From Bacteroides finegoldii DSM 17565 (GTDB lineage Bacteria; Bacteroidota; Bacteroidia; Bacteroidales; Bacteroidaceae): a stretch of 46,809 nt of DNA. Position numbers and translations under genes: made by a program. The stretch's first letter is position 1. The number at the start of each line of letters is the position of its first letter. Below the pieces are notes generated by a model. It had not been told where the DNA came from, searched no databases, and saw only the letters and a program-made list of their open reading frames with translations. Of the stretch, positions 25,420 to 34,407 are shown piece after piece. The stretch covers positions 196,861 to 243,669 of the forward strand of contig NZ_GG688324.1 of assembly GCF_000156195.1 (NCBI RefSeq), written 5' to 3'.

Positions 25420-26166
25420 CTATCCTTCTTCGTCATTTTTTGGTAATGCAGCCAATGCTTCAGCAGCGGATAGTATTTCCGGATTAGCGGTATCCTCTAT
25501 GACATGACCGTCGCGCAGGCGGATATTCCGGCTGCTATATTGCGCAATCTCCGGATTATGCGTTACGAAGATGATGGTGCGTCCTTCCGCATGAAGCTTT
25601 TGAAAGAGGACAAGTATCTCAAATGAGGTACGGGTGTCGAGGTTTCCGGTTGCTTCATCGGCAAGAATCACAGCCGGATTGTTGACCAATGCGCGTGCAA
25701 TGGCCACCCGTTGCATTTGCCCACCGGACATCTGGTTTGATTTGTGTTCCAGACGGTCACCTAATCCTACGGCCTGCAGAGATTCGATGGCACGGCGACG
25801 GCGTTCGGCGGCACTGACAGAAGAGTTGTACATAAGTGGCAGTTCTACGTTTTCTACAGCCGTTGTTTTGGGCAACAAGTTATAGTTTTGGAACACGAAT
25901 CCGATTTTCCTGTTCCGCAAGACTGCACGTTGAGGCTTGCTCATAGTGCGGACGGGGATGTCGCTGAGCAGATATTCACCGCTCGTCGGAGTATCCAGGC
26001 AACCCAGAATATTCAGTAACGTAGATTTTCCCGAACCGGAAGTACCCATGATAGTGACAAACTCCCCTTCGTGAATGGTGAACGAAACACCTCGTAACGC
26101 ATGGACGGTTTCATCACCTACCTGAAAGTTACGCTTGATATTTTGTATTTCAATTACTTTCTTCAT
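25420..26166 (-). CDS. MacB/LolD-type ABC transporter ATP-binding protein
   Basis: The 248-aa nucleotide-binding protein has Walker A GTSGSGKST, Q-loop FVFQNYNLLP, signature MSGGQMQRVAIARAL, Walker B VILADEATGNLD and switch FVTHN, all intact. The start is set at the ATG at 26166, 8 nt beyond the macA-like stop. An in-frame GTG at 26178 would add four residues and give a 4-bp overlap, and is also possible. It pairs with the adjacent permease, probably two copies of each per complex, working with the adaptor and TolC-like genes upstream in the same operon. Confidence 0.94.
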   Translation of the reverse strand: MKKVIEIQNIKRNFQVGDETVHALRGVSFTIHEGEFVTIMGTSGSGKSTLLNILGCLDTPTSGEYLLSDIPVRTMSKPQRAVLRNRKIGFVFQNYNLLPKTTAVENVELPLMYNSSVSAAERRRRAIESLQAVGLGDRLEHKSNQMSGGQMQRVAIARALVNNPAVILADEATGNLDTRTSFEILVLFQKLHAEGRTIIFVTHNPEIAQYSSRNIRLRDGHVIEDTANPEILSAAEALAALPKNDEEG

Positions 26167-26174
26167 GGTGTTTG

Positions 26175-27404
26175 TCACTTGTTGTTTTTCTTCTTACTTC
26201 CCGGAGGGCCAGGCATGAACGGGCTTCTTTCTCCTCCGCTCTGTTGGTTGGGTCCGGCTTCCATATTTTCGCCCGGCATGGCACCGATAGTAGCTTCCGT
26301 CACAATTTTAGCGCCTTCGGAGATACCACTGATAATTTCCGTCGACATACCGTTACTGATTCCTATCTCTACCGGATGGGCAGTGAATGTATTTCCTTCG
26401 CGTGTCCAAAGTTTATGTTTACCTTTACAGTCATTTACGATGTCGTTAGCACCGATTAAAGGTTTTTCGGGTACGAAACGCAATGCTTTGTTCGGTACGG
26501 AAAGTACGTCTTTTTTATCAAGGATATAGATGGTGACATTGGCCGTCAGACGTGGTTTCAGTTTCAAATCGGGATTGGGAGCGGAGATTACCACTTCATA
26601 AGTAACCACCGTGCTACTGCTGGTACTTGTACTGCTGGTACTGCTTGCATCGCCCAAACGAATCTGGGTCACAACACCTTCAAAGGTATCATTAGGATAT
26701 GCGTCCACCGTAAAACTGGCGCGCTGTCCTTCTTCTACGCCACCTATATCGGCTTCATCCACATCAGCCACTACCTGCATCTGCGTCAAGTCCGCAGCGA
26801 TAGTGAACAGGGTAGGAGTCTCGAATCCGGAAGCGACAGTCTGTCCGGCTTCCACATCACGGCTGATAACAACTCCGTCGATAGGCGAAGTGATGGTAGC
26901 GTATGATAAGTTACGCTCTGCCTTTGCGAGAGAGGCCTTACTGCTGTCATAGCTGCTCTTCGCCTTCTGATAGTTGTAGAGGGCTTGTTCGAAATCCGTG
27001 TCGCTGATGAGTGATTTTTCGTGCAAGCCTTTGCTACGTTCATAGTTTTTCTTCTGATATTCATATTCGGCTTTCGCACCGTCGTATGTCGCTTGTTGTG
27101 AAGCCAATTCACTTTGCAGTGTGACGCGGTCCATTTCGGCAATCAATTGTCCTTTGGTGACTGTTGAGTTATAATCTACATAAATCTTGTCGATGATACC
27201 CGATACCTGTGTACCGACTTCGACTTCCGTCACCGGCTCTATCGTTCCGGTAGCAGTTACCGAATTTGAAATATCGCCTTTGCTGACAGCGACGGTAGCA
27301 TACGTGACTTTATGCTTGGCGGGTGAACCGGTGAAGAACCAGATTCCTATACCTACTACCGCAATGACTGCCACGGCGATTAGGATAATCTTTTTCGTTT
27401 TCAT
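26175..27404 (-). CDS. MacA-like periplasmic adaptor (membrane fusion protein)
   Basis: The 409-aa protein has an N-terminal membrane anchor (about residues 5-25). A first beta-barrel/lipoyl half (GTIEPVTEVEVGTQVSGII), an alpha-hairpin coiled coil (about residues 90-165, rich in K, E, Y and Q), and the second lipoyl half (YATITSPIDGVVISRDVEAGQTV) follow. After that come a beta-barrel and membrane-proximal domain. The tail is rich in Gly, Pro and Lys. It links the ABC permease to the TolC-like channel. Generic labels often call this an RND adaptor, but the neighbours are ABC-type, so MacA-like is the better name. It lies 31 bp after the TolC-like gene. Confidence 0.93.
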   Translation of the reverse strand: MKTKKIILIAVAVIAVVGIGIWFFTGSPAKHKVTYATVAVSKGDISNSVTATGTIEPVTEVEVGTQVSGIIDKIYVDYNSTVTKGQLIAEMDRVTLQSELASQQATYDGAKAEYEYQKKNYERSKGLHEKSLISDTDFEQALYNYQKAKSSYDSSKASLAKAERNLSYATITSPIDGVVISRDVEAGQTVASGFETPTLFTIAADLTQMQVVADVDEADIGGVEEGQRASFTVDAYPNDTFEGVVTQIRLGDASSTSSTSTSSSTVVTYEVVISAPNPDLKLKPRLTANVTIYILDKKDVLSVPNKALRFVPEKPLIGANDIVNDCKGKHKLWTREGNTFTAHPVEIGISNGMSTEIISGISEGAKIVTEATIGAMPGENMEAGPNQQSGGERSPFMPGPPGSKKKNNK

Positions 27405-27435
27405 TCGTTTATGATGCTTTTAATTAATATACGTT

Positions 27436-28833
27436 TTATAATGTCAATTTGTCTCCTTGATAGAATTTCAGCAACTGTGTGTTTAGTATGGCCATATATT
27501 TAGCCTGAAGTTGTTCTTGTTGAGCTTGTAGCAAGTTATTCTTTTCGGTGAGGAGCTCCACCGTATTTTTCATACCCAGATTGAACTGTTCGCTGATCAG
27601 GTCATAGCTGATCTGCGTACTTCTCAGTTTTTCGTTGGCTGCCGCATAACGTTGTTGTGCGCTGTTTGCGTCCAACCAAAGACTTTCGATGGTCTTATAG
27701 AGGGCTTTTTGTTCGTCAAGTAAGGAAAGCATATCCGTTTCGCGTTGCAGCTTAGCTTTTTGTACAGCACTTTTTGTCTGGCGGTTATTAAAGATAGGTA
27801 CACTGACAGACAATCCGATGGAATTATTCCATCCGTTTTTCACTTGTTCGCCGAAAGTGAAATCGCTTCCACTTGTATGGTTTGTGCCGATGCCTGCGCT
27901 GAGGCTGATAGTGGGGAAGTAACTCGATTTGGCAATATCAATGCCTAGTTCGGAAGCCTCTACATTCAACTTACTTGCCTCGATTTCGGGACGGATGGCA
28001 AGGGCGCTTACATAGACATCCTTTTTGGCAGGTAACGGAGCCAGTACGTTTTCATCGGACAGTTTAGGGAGGTAGACGTTCATTTCATTCTCTCCGTCCA
28101 GTTCGAGCAATTGTTTCAGTTGCAATTTGTAATCTTGTAAGGTGGCTTGCGCTGTGACAAGTTGATAACGGTCTGTGCTTACCTGAGCCTCTAACTGTGC
28201 GAAGTCACTTTTGGCAATACTTCCGGCATTGAGAAGTTCCTGTCCGCGATCACGCTGGGCAATGGAGACTTGCAGTGTGTTTTCATTTACCCTGACGGAT
28301 TCGGCGGCATAAAGAATCTGGATATAAATTTGTGCAATCGACTCTTTAATCGTATTTTCCGAAGTGGCTACATCCAATTCGGCTACCTGGTTGTTCAGCC
28401 GTTCCTGTTTGAGAGTTTTGAGTCGCTTACTGCCGTTGTATATAGTCCACGAGGCATTCAGGCCATAATTGCCGTTGTAACTTGTTTTACTGTTGCTGCT
28501 GATGATTTCGCTGCCACTCACCCGGCTGCTCGTCTCCTGATAGGGGCGATTCACTACTTGCTGGCTGGTAGAGAACGAAAGGCTGGGAAATAGAGCCGCT
28601 TTGGCAGTCTTTACGTCAATCTGTGTGCTTTCCGCAGTCACACGGTTCTTGCGAATCGTAATATTCTGTTCCAAAGCATAGTCGATGCAAGATTGCAAAT
28701 CCCATTGAGCGGGGAGTCTGGCTTCATTTAACGTATCGGCTTGCAACGAAAAATCTTGTGCAGATATGTCGGAAAGCATACCTGCACCAAGAAATGTCAT
28801 CACTGCCAATCTTCTTACATTTATCATATTCAT
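27436..28833 (-). CDS. TolC family outer membrane efflux protein
   Basis: The 465-aa protein has a signal peptide (about residues 1-25, ISAQ). Two tandem OEP repeats of long amphipathic helices plus short barrel strands fill the rest (about residues 40-250 and 255-460), with the A/Q/L-rich coiled-coil composition of TolC family members. Typical segments are W-x-L-Q-x-C-I-D-Y-A near the start and FNLGMKNTVELL late in the second repeat. It is the first gene of the six-gene export operon and provides the outer-membrane duct. MIN at residue 3 is an alternative start. Confidence 0.93.
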   Translation of the reverse strand: MNMINVRRLAVMTFLGAGMLSDISAQDFSLQADTLNEARLPAQWDLQSCIDYALEQNITIRKNRVTAESTQIDVKTAKAALFPSLSFSTSQQVVNRPYQETSSRVSGSEIISSNSKTSYNGNYGLNASWTIYNGSKRLKTLKQERLNNQVAELDVATSENTIKESIAQIYIQILYAAESVRVNENTLQVSIAQRDRGQELLNAGSIAKSDFAQLEAQVSTDRYQLVTAQATLQDYKLQLKQLLELDGENEMNVYLPKLSDENVLAPLPAKKDVYVSALAIRPEIEASKLNVEASELGIDIAKSSYFPTISLSAGIGTNHTSGSDFTFGEQVKNGWNNSIGLSVSVPIFNNRQTKSAVQKAKLQRETDMLSLLDEQKALYKTIESLWLDANSAQQRYAAANEKLRSTQISYDLISEQFNLGMKNTVELLTEKNNLLQAQQEQLQAKYMAILNTQLLKFYQGDKLTL

Positions 28834-28855
28834 ACTTCTATTGATTTATTGGTAA

Positions 28856-28887
28856 CGAAGGTACGTACATATTATATTAGTGGCAAA
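28856..28887 (-). promoter_or_regulatory. promoter of the export operon
   Basis: The minus strand shows TTTG (28884-28887), a 20-nt spacer and TACCTTCG (28856-28863), one base off TAnnTTTG. It lies 23 nt before the TolC-like start and is the only clear promoter for the six genes. Confidence 0.6.
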
Positions 28888-28992
28888 AGTGATAGACGGA
28901 TCATTGAATTTTACCGTTAAATGATTTTTTTCTGTCGATAGGGAGATTAGCTGGGAAAAACACAATAAATCTCGCAACAATTCGGGGATTTG

Positions 28993-29022
28993 TTTGTTTT
29001 TATTATAAATATTGTATATTTG
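28993..29022 (+). promoter_or_regulatory. promoter of the DUF4492-cydAB operon
   Basis: TTTG (28993-28996), 18 nt, then TATATTTG (29015-29022), 29 nt before the ATG at 29051. Confidence 0.65.
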
Positions 29023-29050
29023 TACTCATTACAAATTCTAACAACGATAT

Positions 29051-29287
29051 ATGAAGAATGCACTGCTTGCCGTTTGGAACTTTTATTTGGAAGGTTTCCG
29101 CAGTATGACACTTGGTCGTACATTGTGGGTTATTATCCTTTTGAAATTATTCGTCATGTTCTTTATCCTCAAATTATTCTTTTTCCCGAATTTCCTTAGT
29201 GATCACCCTACGGAGGCAGAAAAAGGAGCGTATGTGGGTAATGAACTGATAGAACGTGCCCTTCCGGAGAAACCGATTGATTTTTAA
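29051..29287 (+). CDS. DUF4492 family small membrane protein
   Basis: The 78-aa protein has one transmembrane helix (about residues 22-45) preceded by a basic/aromatic segment (FYLEGFRSMTLGRTLW) and followed by a charged tail. It is recognised as the DUF4492 family, which in Bacteroidetes and epsilonproteobacteria is encoded directly upstream of cydA. It starts the cyd operon and lies 21 bp before cydA. A role as a small accessory subunit or assembly factor of cytochrome bd, comparable to CydX in enterobacteria, is likely by context but not shown by the sequence. Confidence 0.87.
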   Translation: MKNALLAVWNFYLEGFRSMTLGRTLWVIILLKLFVMFFILKLFFFPNFLSDHPTEAEKGAYVGNELIERALPEKPIDF

Positions 29288-29307
29288 CCCTTAAACAACA
29301 TAAGATT

Positions 29308-30879
29308 ATGATTGAAAGTATTGACACCTCGCTGATCGATTGGTCGAGAGCCCAATTTGCGATGACAGCTATGTATCATTGGATTTTTGTTCCGCTTACA
29401 CTTGGACTGGCAGTGGTGATGGGAATCATGGAGACGCTGTATTATAAAACAGGAAATGAATTCTGGAAAAAGACTGCTCAGTTCTGGATGAAGCTTTTCG
29501 GTATCAACTTCGCTATTGGTGTAGCGACCGGTTTGATTCTGGAATTTGAATTCGGTACAAACTGGAGTAATTATTCGTGGTTTGTTGGTGACATTTTCGG
29601 AGCACCGTTGGCAATTGAAGGGATTTTGGCATTCTTCATGGAAGCCACATTTATAGCTGTGATGTTTTTCGGCTGGGGAAAAGTGAGCAAACGCTTCCAT
29701 CTGGCTTCTACCTGGCTGACGGGATTGGGAGCAACTATTTCTGCTTGGTGGATTCTGGTGGCCAATGCATGGATGCAACATCCGGTAGGAATGGAGTTCA
29801 ATCCCGATACGGTGCGTAATGAGATGGTAGATTTCTGGGCTGTGGCTACATCACCTGTGGCTGTCAACAAGTTCTTTCATACCGTATTGTCCGGTTGGGT
29901 GCTAGGCGGTGTGTTCGTGGTCGGCATTAGTTGCTGGTATTTGTTGAAGAAACGTAATCGTGAGTTTGCACTTGCGAGCATAAAAATTGGTGCTATCTTC
30001 GGACTAGTGGCATCGTTACTCGCCGCTTGGACAGGAGACGGTTCCGGTTATCAGATTGCACAGACACAGCCGATGAAGCTGGCTGCTGTGGAAGGCCTGT
30101 ATGAGGGTGGAACGAATGTAGGACTAGTAGGAATAGGAGTGCTTAACCCTGAAAAGGAAACTTATGATGATGGGAAAGAACCTTTTCTCTTCCGTTTTGA
30201 GATACCGAGTCTGCTTTCTTTTCTGGCGGAACGTGATGCGGGCGGTTACGTTCCGGGAATCACAAACATTATTGAAGGCGGTTATCAAATGAAAGACGGT
30301 ACGACGGCTCTCTCGGCAGCCGAGAAGATAGAACGCGGGAAAACGGCTATTGGGGCATTGGCAGCCTATCGTGCGGCAAAGAGTGCAGGTCATGAAGAGG
30401 ACGCGCAAGTAGCATATAAAGTGTTGCAGGAGAATATCCCCTATTTTGGATATGGGTATATTAAAGATGTGAATCAGTTGGTTCCGAATGTTCCTTTGAA
30501 TTTTTATGCGTTCCGTGTCATGGTAATTCTCGGAGGATATTTTATTTTGTTCTTTATTGTAGTATTGTTCTTTGTTTATAAGAAAGATTTGAGTAAGATG
30601 CGCTGGATGCATTGGGTCGCTTTGCTTACTATTCCTTTGGGATACATTGCCGGACAAGCGGGATGGGTGGTTGCCGAGTGTGGTCGTCAGCCTTGGGCAA
30701 TTCGTGATATGCTGCCTACAACGGCTGCTATCTCCAAACTTGATGTGGGTTCCGTACAGACTACTTTCTTTATTTTCCTGTTCCTGTTTACTGTAATGTT
30801 GATTGCCGGTACCGGAATTATGGTGAAGGCTATCAAGAAAGGACCGGATACGGAAGATAATATGAATACTAATCATTAA
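29308..30879 (+). CDS. cydA: cytochrome bd quinol oxidase subunit I
   Basis: The 523-aa multi-helix membrane protein has the heme b595 ligand His in MTAMYHWIFVPLTLG (H24). The FEFGTNWSNYS segment is present, and GRQPW, a strongly conserved CydA motif, lies close to the C-terminal helices. The long hydrophilic stretch between the middle helices is the quinol-binding Q-loop region. With CydB it oxidises menaquinol and reduces O2 to water with high affinity. In Bacteroides this removes low levels of oxygen (nanaerobic growth). It lies between the DUF4492 gene and cydB, 11 bp before the latter. Confidence 0.97.
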   Translation: MIESIDTSLIDWSRAQFAMTAMYHWIFVPLTLGLAVVMGIMETLYYKTGNEFWKKTAQFWMKLFGINFAIGVATGLILEFEFGTNWSNYSWFVGDIFGAPLAIEGILAFFMEATFIAVMFFGWGKVSKRFHLASTWLTGLGATISAWWILVANAWMQHPVGMEFNPDTVRNEMVDFWAVATSPVAVNKFFHTVLSGWVLGGVFVVGISCWYLLKKRNREFALASIKIGAIFGLVASLLAAWTGDGSGYQIAQTQPMKLAAVEGLYEGGTNVGLVGIGVLNPEKETYDDGKEPFLFRFEIPSLLSFLAERDAGGYVPGITNIIEGGYQMKDGTTALSAAEKIERGKTAIGALAAYRAAKSAGHEEDAQVAYKVLQENIPYFGYGYIKDVNQLVPNVPLNFYAFRVMVILGGYFILFFIVVLFFVYKKDLSKMRWMHWVALLTIPLGYIAGQAGWVVAECGRQPWAIRDMLPTTAAISKLDVGSVQTTFFIFLFLFTVMLIAGTGIMVKAIKKGPDTEDNMNTNH

Positions 30880-30890
30880 TTGTAAAGGCT

Positions 30891-32033
30891 ATGTATATAT
30901 TTCTACAACAATATTGGTGGCTTGTCGTTTCCTTGCTGGGAGCTATCCTCGTATTTTTATTGTTTGTGCAAGGAGGTAATTCTTTGTTGTTCTGTCTCGG
31001 TAAGACGGAAGAACACCGGAAAATGATGGTGAATTCTACCGGTCGTAAGTGGGAGTTTACATTTACTACACTGGTCACGTTCGGAGGGGCTTTCTTTGCT
31101 TCTTTTCCATTGTTTTATAGTACAAGTTTCGGTGGAGCTTATTGGCTTTGGATGATTATTCTTTTCAGCTTTGTATTGCAGGCTGTCAGTTATGAGTTTC
31201 AGAGCAAAGCGGGAAATCTGTTGGGCAAAAAGACATATCAGACTTTTCTGGTGATTAATGGAGTAGTAGGGCCGTTGTTGCTTGGCGGAGCTGTGGCGAC
31301 TTTCTTCACAGGTTCCGATTTCTATATCAATAAAGCTAATATGACGGATACTGTTATGCCGGTAATCAGTCATTGGGGGAATGGCTGGCATGGATTGGAT
31401 GCACTGACAAATATATGGAATGTTATTCTTGGATTAGCAGTATTCTTCCTTGCCCGTGTGCTGGGTGCGCTTTACTTCATTAATAATATTGCGGACAAAG
31501 AACTGACGGATAAATGTCGTCGTGCGGTGCGGAATAATACGATTCTGTTTCTTGTGTTCTTCTTGACATTTGTGATTCGTACATTGGTTTCTGATGGCTT
31601 TGCCGTGAATCCGGATACACAGGAGATTTATATGCAACCCTTTAAATATTTCATGAACTTTATCGAAATGCCCGTAGTTTTGATCTTATTCCTGATAGGA
31701 GTGGTGTTGGTACTCTTCGGTATTGGCAAGACGTTGCTTAGAAAGACTTTTGATAAGGGTATCTGGTTTACAGGGATTGGGACGGTATTGACTGTTTTGT
31801 CTTTGCTGTTGGTGGCAGGATATAATAATACTGCTTATTATCCGTCTTATACGGACCTGCAAAGCTCATTGACTTTGGCTAACAGTTGTTCTAGTGAGTT
31901 TACATTAAAGACGATGGCTTATGTTTCTATACTTGTCCCGTTTGTGATAGCTTATATATTCTATGCTTGGCGTAGTATCGACCGTCATAAGATAACGGAA
32001 AAAGAGATGGACGAGGGAGGACACTCTTATTAA
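30891..32033 (+). CDS. cydB: cytochrome bd quinol oxidase subunit II
   Basis: The 380-aa membrane protein has about eight helices and the CydB pattern: an N-terminal helix followed by a GGNSLLF loop and the NSTGRKWEF stretch. It stabilises the heme-bearing subunit I and completes the oxidase. It is the last gene of the operon; a strong terminator follows within 30 bp. No cydC/cydD transporter genes are nearby. Confidence 0.96.
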   Translation: MYIFLQQYWWLVVSLLGAILVFLLFVQGGNSLLFCLGKTEEHRKMMVNSTGRKWEFTFTTLVTFGGAFFASFPLFYSTSFGGAYWLWMIILFSFVLQAVSYEFQSKAGNLLGKKTYQTFLVINGVVGPLLLGGAVATFFTGSDFYINKANMTDTVMPVISHWGNGWHGLDALTNIWNVILGLAVFFLARVLGALYFINNIADKELTDKCRRAVRNNTILFLVFFLTFVIRTLVSDGFAVNPDTQEIYMQPFKYFMNFIEMPVVLILFLIGVVLVLFGIGKTLLRKTFDKGIWFTGIGTVLTVLSLLLVAGYNNTAYYPSYTDLQSSLTLANSCSSEFTLKTMAYVSILVPFVIAYIFYAWRSIDRHKITEKEMDEGGHSY

Positions 32034-32066
32034 GTTGAGAGTTGAAAGTTGAGAATTGAGAGTTGG
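32034..32066 (+). repeat. short tandem GTTGAGA-like repeats before the cydB terminator
   Basis: Four to five degenerate copies of the 7-mer GTTGAGA/GTTGAAA/ATTGAGA run in tandem from the cydB stop into the terminator stem. Confidence 0.6.
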
Positions 32067-32103
32067 CTGCGCAATAGTAATATTATTGCGCAGCCAACTT
32101 TTT
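32061..32103 (+). terminator. Rho-independent terminator of the cyd operon
   Basis: Perfect 16-bp arms (32061-32076 and 32084-32099) with a 7-nt loop and T run 32099-32103, 28 nt after cydB. On the minus strand it could also serve the convergent dehydrogenase operon. Confidence 0.9.
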
Positions 32104-32147
32104 GTTTTAATGTCGGACTGGATAGAAAAACAGTTTTTGATTCTTAC

Positions 32148-33101
32148 CTATTTGACTACATTTTCCGGTGTTCCGGCGATGTATGCTTGCAGATTGCTGA
32201 TTGCAATGTTCATCAATCTTTCGCGGGCTTCTAGGGTTGCCCATGCAATATGTGGAGTGATGTAGCAGTTCTTGGCTGTCAGCAACGGGTTATCAGCATG
32301 GGGAGGTTCGGTAGAGAGTACGTCTACTCCTGCTGCAAAAATCTTACCACTGTTCAGAGCATCTGCCAAATCTTGTTCATTGATTAGCGGTCCACGCCCG
32401 GTATTGATTAAGATAGCTGTTGGCTTCATCATGGCAAGACGACGGGCATTAACCATCTCATGTGTCTCCGGAGTAAGCGGGCAATGTAAACTGATAATAT
32501 CACATTCGCTGAAAAGTTGGTCTAAATCCATCTTCTTGATTTCGGGTGGTAATTGGAAATGAGACTTTGAAGTCAACGCATACACTTGCATACCAAAACC
32601 TATGGCAACACGTGCTGTTGTATATCCGGTATTTCCCAATCCGACCAGACCTATTTTCTTATCTCTCAATTCTATCAGCGGCGTATCCCAGAAACAGAAA
32701 TCTTTGCTGTTCGTCCAGCGGCCTTTATGCACTTCTTCCGAATGATGTTGCACTTGCTGGCTGATATTCAATATGTGGGCAAATACCATTTGGGCAACGG
32801 AAGCTGTGCTGTATGAAGGAATGTTAGTGACAACAATACCCCGTTCTTTAGCTGCAACTGTATCAACTACATTGTATCCGGTAGCTAATACACCGATATA
32901 TTTCAATTCGGGCAGTGCAGCCATGTGTTCTGCATTAATGATTACTTTATTAGTCAGGAGTATTTCTGCTCCGGCTGCACGTTCTAATACTTCTTCGGGA
33001 GCAGTACGGTCGTAAATCACGCATTCTCCTAAGGCTTTTATCCCTTCCCAAGACAAATCGCCGGGATTGGCTGCAAAACCATCTAAAACAATAATTTTCA
33101 T
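32148..33101 (-). CDS. D-2-hydroxyacid dehydrogenase (NAD-dependent)
   Basis: The 317-aa enzyme has the Rossmann motif GLVGLGNTG (about residue 150) and the family signatures HCPLTPETHEMV and NTGRGPLINEQDL, the latter with the substrate-binding Arg. Catalytic Glu lies in STEPP and catalytic His in TPHIAWAT. Overall it looks most like hydroxypyruvate/glycerate dehydrogenases. Reaction: interconversion of a 2-keto acid and D-2-hydroxyacid using NAD(P)H. It lies 23 bp after rarA on the same strand, at the end of a probable four-gene operon. No pathway neighbours fix the substrate. Confidence 0.92.
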   Translation of the reverse strand: MKIIVLDGFAANPGDLSWEGIKALGECVIYDRTAPEEVLERAAGAEILLTNKVIINAEHMAALPELKYIGVLATGYNVVDTVAAKERGIVVTNIPSYSTASVAQMVFAHILNISQQVQHHSEEVHKGRWTNSKDFCFWDTPLIELRDKKIGLVGLGNTGYTTARVAIGFGMQVYALTSKSHFQLPPEIKKMDLDQLFSECDIISLHCPLTPETHEMVNARRLAMMKPTAILINTGRGPLINEQDLADALNSGKIFAAGVDVLSTEPPHADNPLLTAKNCYITPHIAWATLEARERLMNIAISNLQAYIAGTPENVVK

Positions 33102-33124
33102 TTCGATTTTATATTAATAATATG

Positions 33125-34402
33125 TTATACGTCTTTTTTGAACTTGTCTCCCCACAGTTGTATCATCCGTTCGGCATGTTTCTGTTCTGCCGGATTATTC
33201 TGCGGTTTCCAGATACGTTTGTCTTTCAATTCGTCCGGAAGGAACTGTTGTTTCACAAAATTTCCTTCATAATTGTGAGCATACTTGTACTCTTGTCCAT
33301 AGCCTAATTGCTTCATCAGCTTCGTAGGTGCATTGCGCAAGTGTAATGGGACAGGTAGATTACCTGTCGAGCGAACCAACTCCAGTGCATCATTAATGGC
33401 ATTATACGCTGAATTGCTTTTAGGGCTGGTTGCCAGATATATGGTCGTTTCAGCTAAAGGAATTCTTCCTTCGGGCCATCCGATTTTCATCAATGTATCG
33501 AAACAGGCATTAGCAAGAAGCAAGGCATTGGGATTTGCCAAGCCGATATCTTCGGAGGCCGAAATAACCAGTCGGCGGGCAATGAAAGCCGGATCTTCAC
33601 CGCCTTCCACCATACGGGCAAGCCAATAGATTGCTCCGTCCGGATCACTGCCACGAATAGACTTGATGAAGGCTGAAATAATATCATAATGCATTTCCCC
33701 GTCTTTATCGTATGCCAACGGGTTTTGTTGTAATCGTTCAGTCACCATTTCATCAGTGATCACAACGGTGTCTTCAGCTTCGGATTCAACGACCAGCTCT
33801 AATATATTAAGGAGTTTGCGTGCGTCTCCACCGGAAAAGCGCAGCATGGCAGTTGTTTCTTTTAGTTCGATTTTACGTTCTTTCAGTACAGTATCCGTAG
33901 TGATGGCACGTTGCAGGAGTTCCAGCAAATCTTCCTTCTCCAGCGATTTGAGTACATAGAGCTGGCAGCGGGACAGAAGCGGACGGATAACCTCGAACGA
34001 CGGATTTTCCGTTGTTGCTCCGATTAGTGTGACGGTTCCGTTCTCTACAGCTCCCAACAAAGAATCCTGTTGTGATTTACTGAATCGATGGATTTCATCG
34101 ATGAATAGGATAGGGCTGGACTGGGAGAAGAATCGGTTGCTTTTGGCACGGTCTATCACTTCACGCACATCCTTTACCCCTGAAGTCACTGCGCTTAAAG
34201 TAAAAAACGGGGTTTCCAGCTTATTGGCAATGATTTGTGCCAATGTAGTTTTGCCTACCCCGGGAGGTCCCCAGAGGATAAAGGAGGAGATGCGTCCTGC
34301 GTCAATCATCTTTCGCAGGATAGCACCCGGTCCTACTAAATGTTTCTGACCGATATATTCGTCTAATGTTTTGGGGCGTAATCGCTCTGCTAAAGGTTGC
34401 AT
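33125..34402 (-). CDS. rarA: replication-associated recombination protein A (AAA+ ATPase)
   Basis: The 425-aa protein of the RarA/MgsA/WRNIP1 family has the N-terminal segment RPKTLDEYIGQKHLVG, Walker A GPPGVGKTT, Walker B ILFIDEIHRF, sensor 1 GATTENPSF and a sensor 2 arginine in the RFSGGDARK segment. The C-terminal tetramerisation region contains SEDIGLANP and GYGQEYKYAHNYEG, typical for the family. It acts at stalled replication forks with clamp loader-like ATPase activity. It starts 5 bp after the DUF5686 gene, so the two are co-transcribed. Confidence 0.95.
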   Translation of the reverse strand: MQPLAERLRPKTLDEYIGQKHLVGPGAILRKMIDAGRISSFILWGPPGVGKTTLAQIIANKLETPFFTLSAVTSGVKDVREVIDRAKSNRFFSQSSPILFIDEIHRFSKSQQDSLLGAVENGTVTLIGATTENPSFEVIRPLLSRCQLYVLKSLEKEDLLELLQRAITTDTVLKERKIELKETTAMLRFSGGDARKLLNILELVVESEAEDTVVITDEMVTERLQQNPLAYDKDGEMHYDIISAFIKSIRGSDPDGAIYWLARMVEGGEDPAFIARRLVISASEDIGLANPNALLLANACFDTLMKIGWPEGRIPLAETTIYLATSPKSNSAYNAINDALELVRSTGNLPVPLHLRNAPTKLMKQLGYGQEYKYAHNYEGNFVKQQFLPDELKDKRIWKPQNNPAEQKHAERMIQLWGDKFKKDV

Positions 34403-34407
34403 AATTC

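Noticed and set aside
26175..27404. RND efflux adaptor
   Set aside because: No RND pump is encoded nearby; the partners are an ABC ATPase and a MacB-type permease.
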